From positions 1 through 50,752 of the forward strand of contig NZ_JAWDKB010000008.1 of NCBI RefSeq assembly GCF_032714495.1: DNA of 50,752 bases. Direction: 5' to 3'. Every line of letters begins with the position of its first letter. Within the stretch, counting starts at the first letter, position 1. The notes beneath the pieces were generated by a model. That model had not been told where the DNA came from. It did not search any database and worked only from the letters and a program-made list of their open reading frames with translations. The position numbers and the translations under genes were made by a program. This document shows positions 8,304-17,591 of this stretch, piece after piece. This DNA is from Methanorbis rubei (GTDB taxonomy: Archaea; Halobacteriota; Methanomicrobia; Methanomicrobiales; Methanocorpusculaceae).

Positions 8304-9296
8304 ATGACAGCAACTGATATTGAGGACATCCCGGGCGTTGGACCGGCAACTGCCGACCGCCTTCGTGAAGCAGGCTACATCACTGTTGAAAGCATTGCAA
8401 CCGCAGCACCCGTCGACCTCTCCGAGGCAGCAGAGATCGGTGAGTCAACGGCAAAAAAGATCATCAAAGCCGCACGCGAGATCGCAGATATCGGCGGGTT
8501 CAAAACCGGAACTGATGTTCTTGCACGCCGTCAGGAGATTCTCAAACTCAGTACATTTGTTCCTGAGGTGGACGAGCTTTTAGGCGGCGGCATTGAGACG
8601 CAGGCGATCACCGAGTTCTATGGTGAGTTTGGTTCCGGAAAGTCGCAGATCGTTCACCAGCTTGCGGTGAACTGCCAGCTTCCCCGCGAGGTCGGCGGTC
8701 TTGGCGGCAGCTGTCTGTATATCGATACGGAAAATACCTTCCGTCCTGAGCGTATCGAACAGATGGTTGCGGGCCTCGAGTTTGAAAAACCGGTCCCCGA
8801 AGGTTATGAGATTCCGAGCGTGGAAGATTTCCTCGCAAACATCCATGTCGCCCGTGCTCACAGTTCGGACCATCAGATGCTCCTGATCGACTCGGCCCGC
8901 GATCTTTCCAATGAGCTGAAGGACAGCGATATGCCGGTAAAGCTGGTAATTGTCGACTCTCTGACCGGTCTGTTCCGTGCAGAGTATGCAGGCCGCGGAA
9001 CCCTTGCAGGCCGCCAGCAGAAGCTGAACCGTCACCTGCACGACCTCTTCAAGCTGGTGGACGACTTAAACGCAGTCGCTGTTGTGACAAATCAGGTCAT
9101 GTCAAATCCGGGCGTCTTCTTCGGTGACCCGACCAAACCAATCGGTGGAAACATCGTTGGCCACTCGGCGACGTTCAGACTGTATCTGCGCAAAAGCAAG
9201 GCAGGAAAACGTATCGCAAGACTTGTGGACAGCCCGAATCTTCCTGAAGGCGAGGCCACGTTTATGGTCGAAACCGCAGGTATCAAATCCTGCTGA
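8304..9296 (+). CDS. radA: DNA repair and recombination protein RadA
   Basis: This 330-residue archaeal RecA/Rad51 recombinase has an N-terminal helix-hairpin-helix domain ([16 protein letters not shown], residues 5-20). An ATPase core follows with Walker [10 protein letters not shown] (about 106-114), Walker B LVIVDS (about 214) and the L1/L2 region including [20 protein letters not shown]. It polymerises on single-stranded DNA and drives homologous strand exchange. I start at 8304 rather than in-frame codons upstream because of the ribosome binding site and the usual N-terminus. The promoter carries a motif shared with the start of the window, hinting at co-regulation. Full length for the family. 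Confidence 0.97.
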   Translation: MTATDIEDIPGVGPATADRLREAGYITVESIATAAPVDLSEAAEIGESTAKKIIKAAREIADIGGFKTGTDVLARRQEILKLSTFVPEVDELLGGGIETQAITEFYGEFGSGKSQIVHQLAVNCQLPREVGGLGGSCLYIDTENTFRPERIEQMVAGLEFEKPVPEGYEIPSVEDFLANIHVARAHSSDHQMLLIDSARDLSNELKDSDMPVKLVIVDSLTGLFRAEYAGRGTLAGRQQKLNRHLHDLFKLVDDLNAVAVVTNQVMSNPGVFFGDPTKPIGGNIVGHSATFRLYLRKSKAGKRIARLVDSPNLPEGEATFMVETAGIKSC

Positions 9297-9312
9297 CCCA
9301 AATATATTTTTC

Positions 9313-9996
9313 ATGCCCAAAGCCTTCATCACCGACATCGATGGAACTCTCACTGATGACCGTCGTCGTCTTTCCACTCGTGCGGTTGAAGAGATCCGCA
9401 GAGTTGTGGATGCAGGCATTCCGGTAGTTCTCGCATCCGGCAACACCCTCTGTTTTATCGATGCTCTTTCCAAAATGATCGGAACCGAAGGCGACGTGAT
9501 CGCAGAAAACGGCGGAGTCTACCGTCACGGCTATACTGGCGACCGCCACTCGGCCGGAGACCGCGAACTTTGTTTTGCCGCATATCAGAAAATCATCGAC
9601 ACATTCCAGCCGAAAGGCGAGGAACTTCGTCTCTACAGCAATGACTACCGGTACTCTGACGTCGCATTTGCCCGCGACGCTGACGTTGACGAAATAAAAA
9701 AACTACTTGCAGATATGCCGGTACAGGTAGTTGACACCGGTTTTGCCATTCATCTCCAGTCGGAAGGACTCTCGAAAGGTGCGGCTCTTGAAAAACTCGC
9801 AGAACTCATGGGACTTGTGCCCGCAGACTTTCTTGCCGCAGGAGACTCGATCAACGATGTCTCCATGCTGAAAGCGGCAGGCATCGCCGTTACCCCGGCA
9901 AATGCCGGACCTGAAGCACGGGCTGCCGCAGACTTTGTTATGAGTAAACCGTTCGGCGAAGGAACAGCTGACGCTCTTGCCAGGTACTTCCCCTGA
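9313..9996 (+). CDS. pgp: Archaeal phosphoglycolate phosphatase (HAD family)
   Basis: The 227-residue protein is a HAD hydrolase with a C2-type cap. Motif I is FITDIDGTLTDD (residues 5-16, with the nucleophile Asp and the acid/base Asp). Motif II is VLASGN, motif III the lysine of GLSKGAAL, and motif IV AAGDSINDVSML. This set and length match the archaeal phosphoglycolate phosphatase group (TA0175-like), which removes phosphate from 2-phosphoglycolate, a product of DNA-end repair and oxygenase side reactions. Sugar-phosphate substrates are possible too. It follows radA by 16 bp and may share its transcript. The start at 9313 places motif I at the usual distance. Confidence 0.85.
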   Translation: MPKAFITDIDGTLTDDRRRLSTRAVEEIRRVVDAGIPVVLASGNTLCFIDALSKMIGTEGDVIAENGGVYRHGYTGDRHSAGDRELCFAAYQKIIDTFQPKGEELRLYSNDYRYSDVAFARDADVDEIKKLLADMPVQVVDTGFAIHLQSEGLSKGAALEKLAELMGLVPADFLAAGDSINDVSMLKAAGIAVTPANAGPEARAAADFVMSKPFGEGTADALARYFP

Positions 9997-10058
9997 AAAA
10001 ATCATGAAGAGATTCTCCAGCCAAAATTTGGAGAAAATACTATTGTAAAATCGCTGCT

Positions 10059-10310
10059 TTATCGCAGCATGTAACGGTCAACGACAATATAGTCAGTGAT
10101 GTCTTTTACCGCCTCGAACGGCAGAGTAATCGCATCGCCGTCGAGTTTGTATCCTGATGTGTCAAACATCTGGTCAGGGCGCACCAAAAGATTCAGCAGC
10201 TGCCCGGTCGCACTGTCAAAAGAAATGTTCTTGATCTGACCGATAATTTTTCCATCAGTGCTCATCACTCTCTTTTTTCGGATAGAATGGGTAAACTGCT
10301 CGCTCTTCAT
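10059..10310 (-). CDS. PRC-barrel domain protein
   Basis: This 83-residue protein is a single PRC-barrel domain. KKRVMSTDGKIIGQIKNISFD is the hallmark opening, followed by GQLLNLLVRPDQ and ITLPFEAVKDITDYIVV. In archaea such stand-alone domains are small cytosolic proteins, some linked to RNA processing or cell division (CdpB-like); the exact role here is open. Family A element A2 lies upstream of its start, so its promoter must sit inside or next to that repeat. Confidence 0.8.
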   Translation of the reverse strand: MKSEQFTHSIRKKRVMSTDGKIIGQIKNISFDSATGQLLNLLVRPDQMFDTSGYKLDGDAITLPFEAVKDITDYIVVDRYMLR

Positions 10311-10385
10311 TGTAATCAGTAGTTTTGTATTGAGGACGAAAGTATTTATCAGTTTTGAATGTACTGGCTTCGCATCTTTTGTTCT

Positions 10386-10809
10386 GCTCCGCCCACGATT
10401 CGCATGCCTTCGGCCTGCTCACTGCTTCGCAGGAACACACAGAGCTTCACGGAAATGAATTATTGTATATCATAAAATATTTTATTGGTTTTGTTTCGGA
10501 AATTTTTCTGAATAGGAGTTACGCGAAATGAAATAGCATAAGAAGAAAGGGTTTCTCTGTCTTCGGTTTTCCGTGGTTACTCCAAGCGAGGCCACATACA
10601 AAAAATTCGATCTCCTTATTTTTCTGTGCATTCCGTGGTTATTCCGAGCGAGACCACCTACAGAAAATCCCAAACAATGAAGTTCATCACCGCGTAACTC
10701 CTATCTGGAAAAATTATCGCAGAAATATTTTCATGACATAAAAAAATAAAAAAAAATACTTTTGAATTTCGTGCAGTTCACGTCTGCTCCGTGTTTTCCG
10801 TGGGCGGAA
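10386..10809. repeat. Family A palindrome A2 with nested, degenerate B3
   Basis: The left end GCTCCGCCCACG (10386) is followed by module C (10402-10435). The right end is GTTCACGTCTGCTCCGTG then CCGTGGGCGG (to about 10809). B3 (10510-10708) has ends GAATAGGAGTTACGCG and CGCGTAACTCCTATC but contains two copies of the right arm (CCGTGGTTACTCCAAGCGAG and a variant) and no left arm. The spacer holds no gene. Confidence 0.85.
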
Positions 10810-10822
10810 CGACGAAATAATT

Positions 10823-11701
10823 TCACAGTGTCGGAAACACCCGAATAATATCCGAGTGCGTGAGAATACCGATCGGCTTCTCCTCATCCATCACAATAAC
10901 CCGTCCGATATCCTGCTCCTTAAACCTGCGGATGACCTCATACAGCCGCATATCGCCCGGGATGGTTACCACATTACGCACCATAATCTCGCCCACGGAT
11001 TCTTCCATCGCAAGCCCGCGGTCGATTGCCGCAACAATATCGGTCTGCGTAACAATTCCCAGCAGCTGGCCGTTTTCAATGACCGGAGCGCCGTGAATCC
11101 TTCGCTGTAAAAGCGTCTTCATCGCATACGCGATCGTCATATCGGTCTCAAGAGCGATCAAGGGGCTTGTCATATACTCTCTGATCGCAAGTTTTGGAAG
11201 AGAGGTCATCTCTGAAGTTGAGATCAAAAGAGCGCTGTTGATCTCATCCTTCCCAAAGACCTCTCCTTTGATCAGAAGCTTGTTGACCGGTGTTGGGCCG
11301 ATCGTAATTTTGTCACCAACCTCAAACACTCTGACATTGCCGATGACCTTGATCAGCGCATGACAGAGGTCAGCATGCGTGAGCGTGGTAAAATCGATCT
11401 CATTCACCCGCACGCCCTCCGTGACCTCTCCATTGCGTAAAATCGCGACCTCGCTCTCCGAGTCGTCAGCGGTTACATGCAGCTCGGTGTAGGCGCGTGC
11501 GGTTGGATGATACCCTCCTTTGGGTCCGGGAACGCCGTCCACCAGACCCAGCGCTTTGAGAGCCTGCATCTGATTGCGCACCGTTCCGGGATTACGCTTG
11601 ATGATATCGGCTATTTCTTCTCCTTTTATCGGATGCGAATATTGATGATAAAGCGAGATAAGAGTAATAAGGATATCTTTTTGGATCAGTGACAAATCCA
11701 T
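10823..11701 (-). CDS. HTH and CBS-pair transcriptional regulator
   Basis: The 292-residue protein has an N-terminal winged helix (ILITLISLYHQYSHPIKGEEIADIIKRNPGTVRNQMQAL, residues 10-48). A middle domain of about 100 residues includes GEVTEGVRVNEIDF, and two C-terminal CBS motifs follow (from MTSPLIALETDMTIAYAMKTL and from MVRNVVTIPGDMRLYEVIRRF). CBS pairs usually sense adenosyl nucleotides, so this looks like an archaeal regulator that couples energy state to transcription. Its target is unknown. It is divergent from the NOG1-like GTPase gene with only 52 bp between, so both promoters overlap and autoregulation with control of the neighbour is plausible. Confidence 0.8.
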   Translation of the reverse strand: MDLSLIQKDILITLISLYHQYSHPIKGEEIADIIKRNPGTVRNQMQALKALGLVDGVPGPKGGYHPTARAYTELHVTADDSESEVAILRNGEVTEGVRVNEIDFTTLTHADLCHALIKVIGNVRVFEVGDKITIGPTPVNKLLIKGEVFGKDEINSALLISTSEMTSLPKLAIREYMTSPLIALETDMTIAYAMKTLLQRRIHGAPVIENGQLLGIVTQTDIVAAIDRGLAMEESVGEIMVRNVVTIPGDMRLYEVIRRFKEQDIGRVIVMDEEKPIGILTHSDIIRVFPTL

Positions 11702-11753
11702 ACTGATTGTTCAGAGCGCCACCCTAATAAAGAAATCGAGTGATTCAACGAAA

Positions 11754-12779
11754 ATGTATTTTGATAATATCCCCACCGTCCCCACCGCCGAGGAGCTTCT
11801 GGACCGCAGCTTCCGTCGTGCTGCAAAAAAGATGCAGGAGAAAAGCGGCAGTAAAAGCCGGGCAGACGAGGAGTTCGTTCGTGCCATTACCCAGGCAACG
11901 CATGATAAACTGGTCAGTATCATTCAGAGCTTTCCAGAGTTTGAGCAGCTGCCGCCATTTTATCGTGACCTGTGCGATATTCTGTTCGGCATGGATAATC
12001 TCAGGAAAGCTCTCGGCATGGTCGGCTGGGCTGCGAAGAATGTGCGTGATGTAGGAAAGAGCATCTCCCGCGGGATGCGGCGTGCGGATTCGCTGACGGA
12101 ACGCAGGCGTGCGGTCGCGCGAATTGCATCCATTGTGCACCGCTCGGATGAGGCTCTCCGCTACCTGAATGATGTAAGAAATGTGCTTCGGAAATTGCCG
12201 GTTATCAGTGCGGATGAGTTTACGATTGTGGTTGCAGGCTATCCGAATGTGGGCAAGTCGTCGTTCATTCGTCTGGTCTCAACTGCGGAGCCTGAGATTG
12301 CGTCGTATCCGTTTACAACGAAAGGAGTCATTGTCGGCCACCGGAATGCGGAGCGAAGAAGGCGTATTCAGTTCATCGATACGCCGGGTCTTCTTGACCG
12401 GACCGATGAGGAGCGCAATGTGATTGAGAAGCAGGCGCTGAATGCTCTGGTGTATGTTGCGGATCTGGTGCTGTTTGTGATTGATGCGAGCGAGCACTGC
12501 GGTTACTCGGTTGAGGCACAGGAAAAACTTCATGATGAGATTGCAGGTATTGTGTCGGTCCCGATGATTACGGTTGTCAACAAGTCTGATCTCAAGAAGA
12601 CGGAAGGCCGCTTTAATATGTCAACGGTGTCGGGCGAGGGAGTGGAAGAGGTTCTTGCCGAGCTTCTCCGCTTGCGCGGCGAGCTGATGCATGATGAGAT
12701 TGTTGATATCCGCAGTGAGCTGCCGATGCCTGAGATGAAGCGTCGCGGCGGCCGCTCCGAGATGAAGACTGATTACTAA
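11754..12779 (+). CDS. NOG1-family GTPase
   Basis: This 341-residue protein has a helical N-terminal domain of about 150 residues and a GTPase domain. The GTPase motifs are G1 GYPNVGKSS (162-170), the G2 region TTKGVIVGH, G3 DTPGLLDR (about 209) and G4 NKSD (about 276). The N-terminal motif PTAEELLDRSFRRAAK is typical of NOG1. Eukaryotic NOG1 acts in 60S ribosome assembly; the archaeal form is presumed to act on the large subunit too. The eukaryotic C-terminal extension is absent, as expected in archaea. A T-rich tail follows the stop (12780-12798). Confidence 0.88.
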   Translation: MYFDNIPTVPTAEELLDRSFRRAAKKMQEKSGSKSRADEEFVRAITQATHDKLVSIIQSFPEFEQLPPFYRDLCDILFGMDNLRKALGMVGWAAKNVRDVGKSISRGMRRADSLTERRRAVARIASIVHRSDEALRYLNDVRNVLRKLPVISADEFTIVVAGYPNVGKSSFIRLVSTAEPEIASYPFTTKGVIVGHRNAERRRRIQFIDTPGLLDRTDEERNVIEKQALNALVYVADLVLFVIDASEHCGYSVEAQEKLHDEIAGIVSVPMITVVNKSDLKKTEGRFNMSTVSGEGVEEVLAELLRLRGELMHDEIVDIRSELPMPEMKRRGGRSEMKTDY

Positions 12780-12871
12780 TTTTTTTTTATTTTTTTGAAT
12801 CTGACTCGCACGATGCAATTTTTATCTGTGTGGTTACTCGAAGTAAAACAACACAAAAAAAGAAAAATAAA

Positions 12872-14149
12872 TCAGAGATATTCCAGATTCTGCATATATG
12901 GGCGCAGGACTTTTGGAATCTCGACTCTGCCGTTTTCGGTCTGATAGTTTTCCAGAATACAGCGAAGGGCACGCGACGTTGCAATCGCCGTTGAGTTCAG
13001 GGTATGCAGATACTGCTTGGACTCAAAGTCATGCGCATCGCGGACGCGGATGTTTAAGCGGCATGCCTGATATGCAGTACAGTTCGAGCAGGAGACAACT
13101 TCACGGTACTCGTTGTCTCTCGGCATCCATGCCTCGATATCGTACTTCTTTGCAGCAACAATACCGATATCTCCGGTACAGATGTTGACCACATGATACG
13201 GAAGTCCGAGCTTGGTGAACAGCTCTTCAGAGTTTGCGAGAAGTTCTTCCTGCATCTCCCAGGAGTTCTCCGGCATGCAGTAGATGAACTGTTCGACCTT
13301 GGTAAACTGGTGGACGCGGAAAAGACCGCGTGAGTCAAGACCGTGCGCTCCGATCTCGCGGCGGAAACATGGAGAGATGCCGACCATCTTCAAAGGCAGA
13401 TCTTTTTCCTCAAAGATCTCATCCTGATACATGGCAGCCATCGGGTGTTCGGCGGTTGCGATCAGATACTCGTCGTCGCCGTCAATCTTATACATCACTT
13501 TCTCAAAGTCTGCGAGATCGGTTACATCCTCGTAGGATTTGCGGTTCAGCATGTACGGCGGAATGATCGGAGTATAGCCTTTGGCGATAAGCAGGTCAAG
13601 CGCAAACCGCTGCAGGGCAAGGTCGAGCATGGCGAGGTTGCCTTTCAGGAAGTAAAATCCTGCGCCTGAAGTTTTAGTGGCACGTTCAAAGTCAGCCCAG
13701 TTGTTGCGGACGGCAAGCTCTCCATGGTTGACGAGTTCGAACTCGAACTTTTTCGGAGTGCCGACAGTTCGAATCACGACATTTTCCGTGTCGTCTTTGC
13801 CGTACGGAACTGATTCGTGCAGAATGTTCGGCAGCCGCATCAGGTAGTAGCGAACCTGTTCGGTTGCTTTTTCCATGATGTCGTCGTTGTCTTTGATTCT
13901 CTGCGGCAGCGCTTTTGCTTCGGCAAACAGCGGGGCCGGATCCTCTCCGGACTTTTTGGCCGCGTTGATCTCTTTGGCAATCGTGTTTCTGCGTGCCCGC
14001 AGTTCATTATTTTTTACGGTGAGTTCGCGGAACAGTTTGTCCTGTTCAAGAACGGTATCGACCCATGCAAGTTTCTCGGTGTCGTGGCGTTTTTCCAAGT
14101 CCGCACGAACAACCTCCGGATGCGCCCGGACAAATTTGATATCCAGCAT
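12872..14149 (-). CDS. serS: Seryl-tRNA synthetase, common (bacterial/eukaryal-like) type
   Basis: This class II synthetase charges tRNA-Ser. The N-terminal coiled-coil arm (KNNELRARRNTIAKEINAAKK...) binds the long variable arm. Motif 2 is FRREIGAHGLDSRGLFRVHQF, and motif 3 includes GRVEIPKVLRPY with the catalytic arginine. It is the common SerS type, not the divergent methanogenic one. I choose the MLDIKF start (425 residues), the normal family N-terminus. The frame remains open to 14203 but runs into repeat A3 there. ATG codons at 14158 and 14161 are alternatives, and a TATA-like AAATATAC about 30 bp upstream suggests a leaderless message. Confidence 0.92.
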   Translation of the reverse strand: MLDIKFVRAHPEVVRADLEKRHDTEKLAWVDTVLEQDKLFRELTVKNNELRARRNTIAKEINAAKKSGEDPAPLFAEAKALPQRIKDNDDIMEKATEQVRYYLMRLPNILHESVPYGKDDTENVVIRTVGTPKKFEFELVNHGELAVRNNWADFERATKTSGAGFYFLKGNLAMLDLALQRFALDLLIAKGYTPIIPPYMLNRKSYEDVTDLADFEKVMYKIDGDDEYLIATAEHPMAAMYQDEIFEEKDLPLKMVGISPCFRREIGAHGLDSRGLFRVHQFTKVEQFIYCMPENSWEMQEELLANSEELFTKLGLPYHVVNICTGDIGIVAAKKYDIEAWMPRDNEYREVVSCSNCTAYQACRLNIRVRDAHDFESKQYLHTLNSTAIATSRALRCILENYQTENGRVEIPKVLRPYMQNLEYL

Positions 14150-14203
14150 ACTTGGCATCATTATATGCGGTTGAAGATGAAGAGGATTTGTATATTTACT
14201 CAT

Positions 14204-14443
14204 GAGCCGCCCACGGAAAAACGGAGAGTGCGGATTTTTACGGAAATAAAAACATCACTGAGAGGCGTGAACATCACGGAACTTACAATTTTAAAACGAT
14301 ATTTGGTATGAAAATTAAATCTCAATCTACTTTCATCGGAGAACTTGATACGAAGTATCAGAAATATTTCCGTGCTGTTCACGTCTGCTCCGTGACGTTT
14401 TTCCGTGAGATTTCCGTGTGTTCTGATTTTCCGTGGGCGGAGC
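14204..14443. repeat. Family A palindrome A3 (no nested B)
   Basis: The left end is AGCCGCCCACGGAAAA and the right end TTTTCCGTGGGCGGAGC (to 14443). The right arm carries GTTCACGTCTGCTCCGTG. The loop has a perfect small hairpin TGATAC-GAA-GTATCA (14346-14360) and is homologous to the loop of A5. It lies between the divergent serS and alaS genes. Confidence 0.85.
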
Positions 14444-14536
14444 AAAATCAAAGACACACAACATTTCCGAAGCGAATTATTATCTCACCTCCAGACCAAC
14501 CTATAGTGGTTATTAACCTCAATTAGTGGTTTCTTC

Positions 14537-17275
14537 ATGCTTGAGAATGAATATCAGCTTGACTATTTCAAGCGGGAAGGATTTGTCCGCAAAATCTGTA
14601 AAAAATGCGGAATGCCGTTCTGGACACGGGACCCCGAGCGTGAGATCTGTGGCGACGCTCCGTGCGAACCCTACCAGTTCATAGGCAACCCTCTGTTCAA
14701 AAGACACACCGTCGAAGAAATGCGTGAGGCATACCTCTCCTACTTCGAGAAAAACGGCCATACTCGCGTCGGCAGATACCCAGTAGCCGCACGATGGCGT
14801 GATGACATCTACTTAACTATCGCATCCATCGCCGACTTCCAGCCGTACGTGACGAGCGGAGTCTGCCCTCCTCCGGCAAACCCCTTAACCATCTCCCAGC
14901 CGTGTATCCGGTTAAACGACCTCGACAACGTCGGACGGTCAGGCCGCCACTTCACCTGCTTTGAGATGATGGCACATCACGCGTTTAACACCGACGAAAA
15001 TACCATCTACTGGAAAGACCACTGCGTAGAACTGTGCAGCGGCTTCATCGAATCAATCGGCGGTGACTTAAACAATCTCACCTTCAAGGAAAACCCCTGG
15101 TTCGGCGGAGGAAATGCAGGAGCAAGCGTTGAAGTCCTCATGGGCGGACTCGAGGTTGCAACGCTCGTCTTCATGAACCTGTCCCGCAAAAACTCCGGCA
15201 AACCACAGGTCATGATTGACGGCAAAGACTACTATGAGATGCCGCTTCGAATCGTAGATACCGGATACGGTCTGGAACGGTTCGCCTGGGCATCGCAGGG
15301 AACGCCGACAGCATACGACGCAGTCTTCCCGGAGATGATTCCGCGACTGCTGAACTCTGCCGGCATGGAAGACACGCTCGACAACCCGGAAGTCGCCCGC
15401 ATTCTCGGCATGAACGCAAAGTTCGCCGGACTCATGGACATTCGCGGAGAAAAGATCCGCGATCTCCGACAGAAGGTTGCTGACGCGACTGGTGTTTCCC
15501 TTACAAAGCTCGAAGAGATCATCATCCCCATGGAGAACATCTATGCTCTCTGTGACCACACCCGCTGCCTTGCCTACATGCTCGGCGACTTAATCGTTCC
15601 ATCCAATGTTCGCGAAGGCTATCTTGCACGGCTCGTGTTGCGCCGCAGCATCAGAATGATGCAGGAAGCAGGCGTGGACGAGGACTTGGGCGATCTCATT
15701 ATCGCACAGATGGAAAAGATCGGTCTCTCCCAGTTTGAACAGGAGCCGTCAATCGTTCGCGAGATCATCAGCCGCGAGGTTGAGAAGTACGATGCAACGA
15801 TTGAGCGAGGAACCCGCACGGTTCAGCGCATCGGCCAGAACTATGTCAAGAAGAGCCAACCGGTTCCGCTTGACGAGCTTATCACGCTGTATGACTCGCA
15901 CGGCATTCCAGTTGAGCTGATGAAGAAGATTCTGACCGAAACTGGTGCAGAGTTTGAGATTCCTGACGACTTCGACTCCCAGATTGCAGATATGCACTCG
16001 GAAAACGAGGGAGAAAAACCCGAGTCCCCGCTTGCAAAGTATGCAGAACGGATCGCGGTTCTTCCGGCAACCCGCAAGAGCTACTATGAACGGCCGAGCG
16101 ATATGGAGTTTGAGGCAACGATCATTGATGTCATCGATGAGTATGTGATTCTGGATCACACGCTGTTCTACCCCGAAGGCGGAGGTCAGCCGTCTGATAC
16201 CGGTACGTTCGTCAGCACAGACGCGATGGTTCGGGTTGATGAGGTGCTGAAGTCAGACGATGTGATTCTGCACAAAGTGCGGACACAGGGTCTGAAACGC
16301 GGCGACCGGATTAAGGGCGTCGTTGACGAGGAGCGACGCTGGGCACTGATGCGTCACCACTCAGGAACCCACGTTATCCTGCGTGCGGCAAAGGAGATTC
16401 TCGGCCCCCATGTTCATCAGGCTGGATCGCAGCTTTCAACCGATGCGGCACGGTTAGATATCAGGCATTATACGCATATCACGCCTGAGCAGCTGAAGCA
16501 GATCGAGATTGTGGCAAACCGTCTGGTGATGGAGAATTTGCTGGTTATGATCAAGGTGGAGCCGCGAACGAAAGCTGAGCAGAAGTTCGGGTTTGCTTTG
16601 TATCAGGGCGGTGTTCCGCCAGGAAAAGAGCTGCGTGTGGTTCAGATGGGTGCTGAGGTTCAGGCATGTGCGGGAACGCACTGTCAGAGCACAGGTGAGA
16701 TCGGCCCGATAAAACTTCTGCGGCTTGAGCATATTCAGGATGGTGTTGAGCGTATTGAGTTTGCGGCAGGGTTTGCAGCACTTGATGCGATGCAGCATCT
16801 TCAGACGCTTCTTGCAGCGTCTGCTGATACGCTGTCGGTGCAGACTGAAAATCTGCCGAGTTCGGTTGAGCGGTTCTTCTCTGAGTGGAAGGATCAGCGA
16901 AAGGAGATCGAGCGTCTGCGTGCGAAGATTGCTGAGCTTGAGTTGTCACGTCTTGAGGGTGTGACAGTTTCAGGCGTTGAGGTGGTGGTGAAGCAGGTGG
17001 ATGTTTCAAGAAAAGAGCTGGTAACAGTTGCGGGCGCGGTTGCAGGCCGCGGCGGCGTTGCGGTTTTGATCACAACAGCTGACGGTGTTGGGGTTGTGGC
17101 GTCATCTGGTGTTCCTGAGAAGGTGAATGCCGGTAAGCTGGTCTCTGAGGTCTGTGCTGTTCTTGGCGGCAAGGGCGGCGGAAAGGAGAGCCTCGCACAG
17201 GGTGCGGGCGTGGACGCTTTAGCAGTTCCGGCAGCATTGACGAAAGCGGAAGAGCTGGTTTCTGCCTGGCTCTGA
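14537..17275 (+). CDS. alaS: Alanyl-tRNA synthetase, archaeal type
   Basis: This 912-residue synthetase attaches alanine to tRNA-Ala and edits Ser/Gly errors. The archaeal N-terminal extension is present with CKKCGMPFWTRDPERE and CGDAPCEPY. The class II core follows (GRHFTCFEMMAHHAFN, WKDHCVELCSGFIE, GYGLERFAWASQG). The editing domain has RHHSGTHVILRA (near residue 606) and the zinc site CAGTHCQSTGEIGPIK. A C-terminal coiled coil and a Gly-rich DHHA1-like C-Ala domain complete it. TAGTGGTT is repeated twice in the 35 bp before the start. A rho-independent-like hairpin follows the gene. Confidence 0.97.
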   Translation: MLENEYQLDYFKREGFVRKICKKCGMPFWTRDPEREICGDAPCEPYQFIGNPLFKRHTVEEMREAYLSYFEKNGHTRVGRYPVAARWRDDIYLTIASIADFQPYVTSGVCPPPANPLTISQPCIRLNDLDNVGRSGRHFTCFEMMAHHAFNTDENTIYWKDHCVELCSGFIESIGGDLNNLTFKENPWFGGGNAGASVEVLMGGLEVATLVFMNLSRKNSGKPQVMIDGKDYYEMPLRIVDTGYGLERFAWASQGTPTAYDAVFPEMIPRLLNSAGMEDTLDNPEVARILGMNAKFAGLMDIRGEKIRDLRQKVADATGVSLTKLEEIIIPMENIYALCDHTRCLAYMLGDLIVPSNVREGYLARLVLRRSIRMMQEAGVDEDLGDLIIAQMEKIGLSQFEQEPSIVREIISREVEKYDATIERGTRTVQRIGQNYVKKSQPVPLDELITLYDSHGIPVELMKKILTETGAEFEIPDDFDSQIADMHSENEGEKPESPLAKYAERIAVLPATRKSYYERPSDMEFEATIIDVIDEYVILDHTLFYPEGGGQPSDTGTFVSTDAMVRVDEVLKSDDVILHKVRTQGLKRGDRIKGVVDEERRWALMRHHSGTHVILRAAKEILGPHVHQAGSQLSTDAARLDIRHYTHITPEQLKQIEIVANRLVMENLLVMIKVEPRTKAEQKFGFALYQGGVPPGKELRVVQMGAEVQACAGTHCQSTGEIGPIKLLRLEHIQDGVERIEFAAGFAALDAMQHLQTLLAASADTLSVQTENLPSSVERFFSEWKDQRKEIERLRAKIAELELSRLEGVTVSGVEVVVKQVDVSRKELVTVAGAVAGRGGVAVLITTADGVGVVASSGVPEKVNAGKLVSEVCAVLGGKGGGKESLAQGAGVDALAVPAALTKAEELVSAWL

Positions 17276-17286
17276 GTATTTTTTTG

Positions 17287-17314
17287 TGAGGGGTTTTCCC
17301 CTCAGATTTTTTTT
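17287..17314 (+). terminator. Terminator of alaS
   Basis: TGAGGGG pairs with CCCCTCA over a TTTT loop (17287-17304) and is followed by a T run (17307-17314), shortly after the alaS stop. Confidence 0.7.
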
Positions 17315-17340
17315 AGTAGAAATTACGCGATGTTATTTTT

Positions 17341-17576
17341 GAAACGCGAATTACGCGAATAAAAAAATCGCCAATGGCGATTTTTTAAAAAATAAATTGT
17401 CTGTGTGTCTCATAACGGATGCATCTGTATGAAAATAAATTATTTTTGTAAATCTCAAAAATTGCCATTGGCGATTTTTTATTCGCGTTATTCCGCGAAG
17501 CTGCGAAGCAGTGAGCACGACGGAACGGCGTGCAAAGCGGTGAGCAGGCCGCAGGCATGCGATTCGCGTTTTAAAA
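17341..17576. repeat. Family D palindrome D1
   Basis: The outer ends are GAAACGCGAATTACGCGAAT and ATTCGCGTTTTAAA. Each arm contains the palindrome AATCGCCAATGGCGATT or its near match (17362-17386; right copy around 17461-17480, AATTGCCATTGGCGATT). The right arm additionally holds module C (to 17560), interrupted by a 17-bp block CACGACGGAACGGCGTG (17516-17532). It sits between convergent alaS and cbiE. Confidence 0.85.
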
Positions 17577-17591
17577 TCTCATACAAAAAAA

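Noticed and set aside
14150-14203. N-terminal extension of SerS
   Set aside because: The family starts at MLDIKF. The extension has no homology pattern and its first codons overlap repeat A3.
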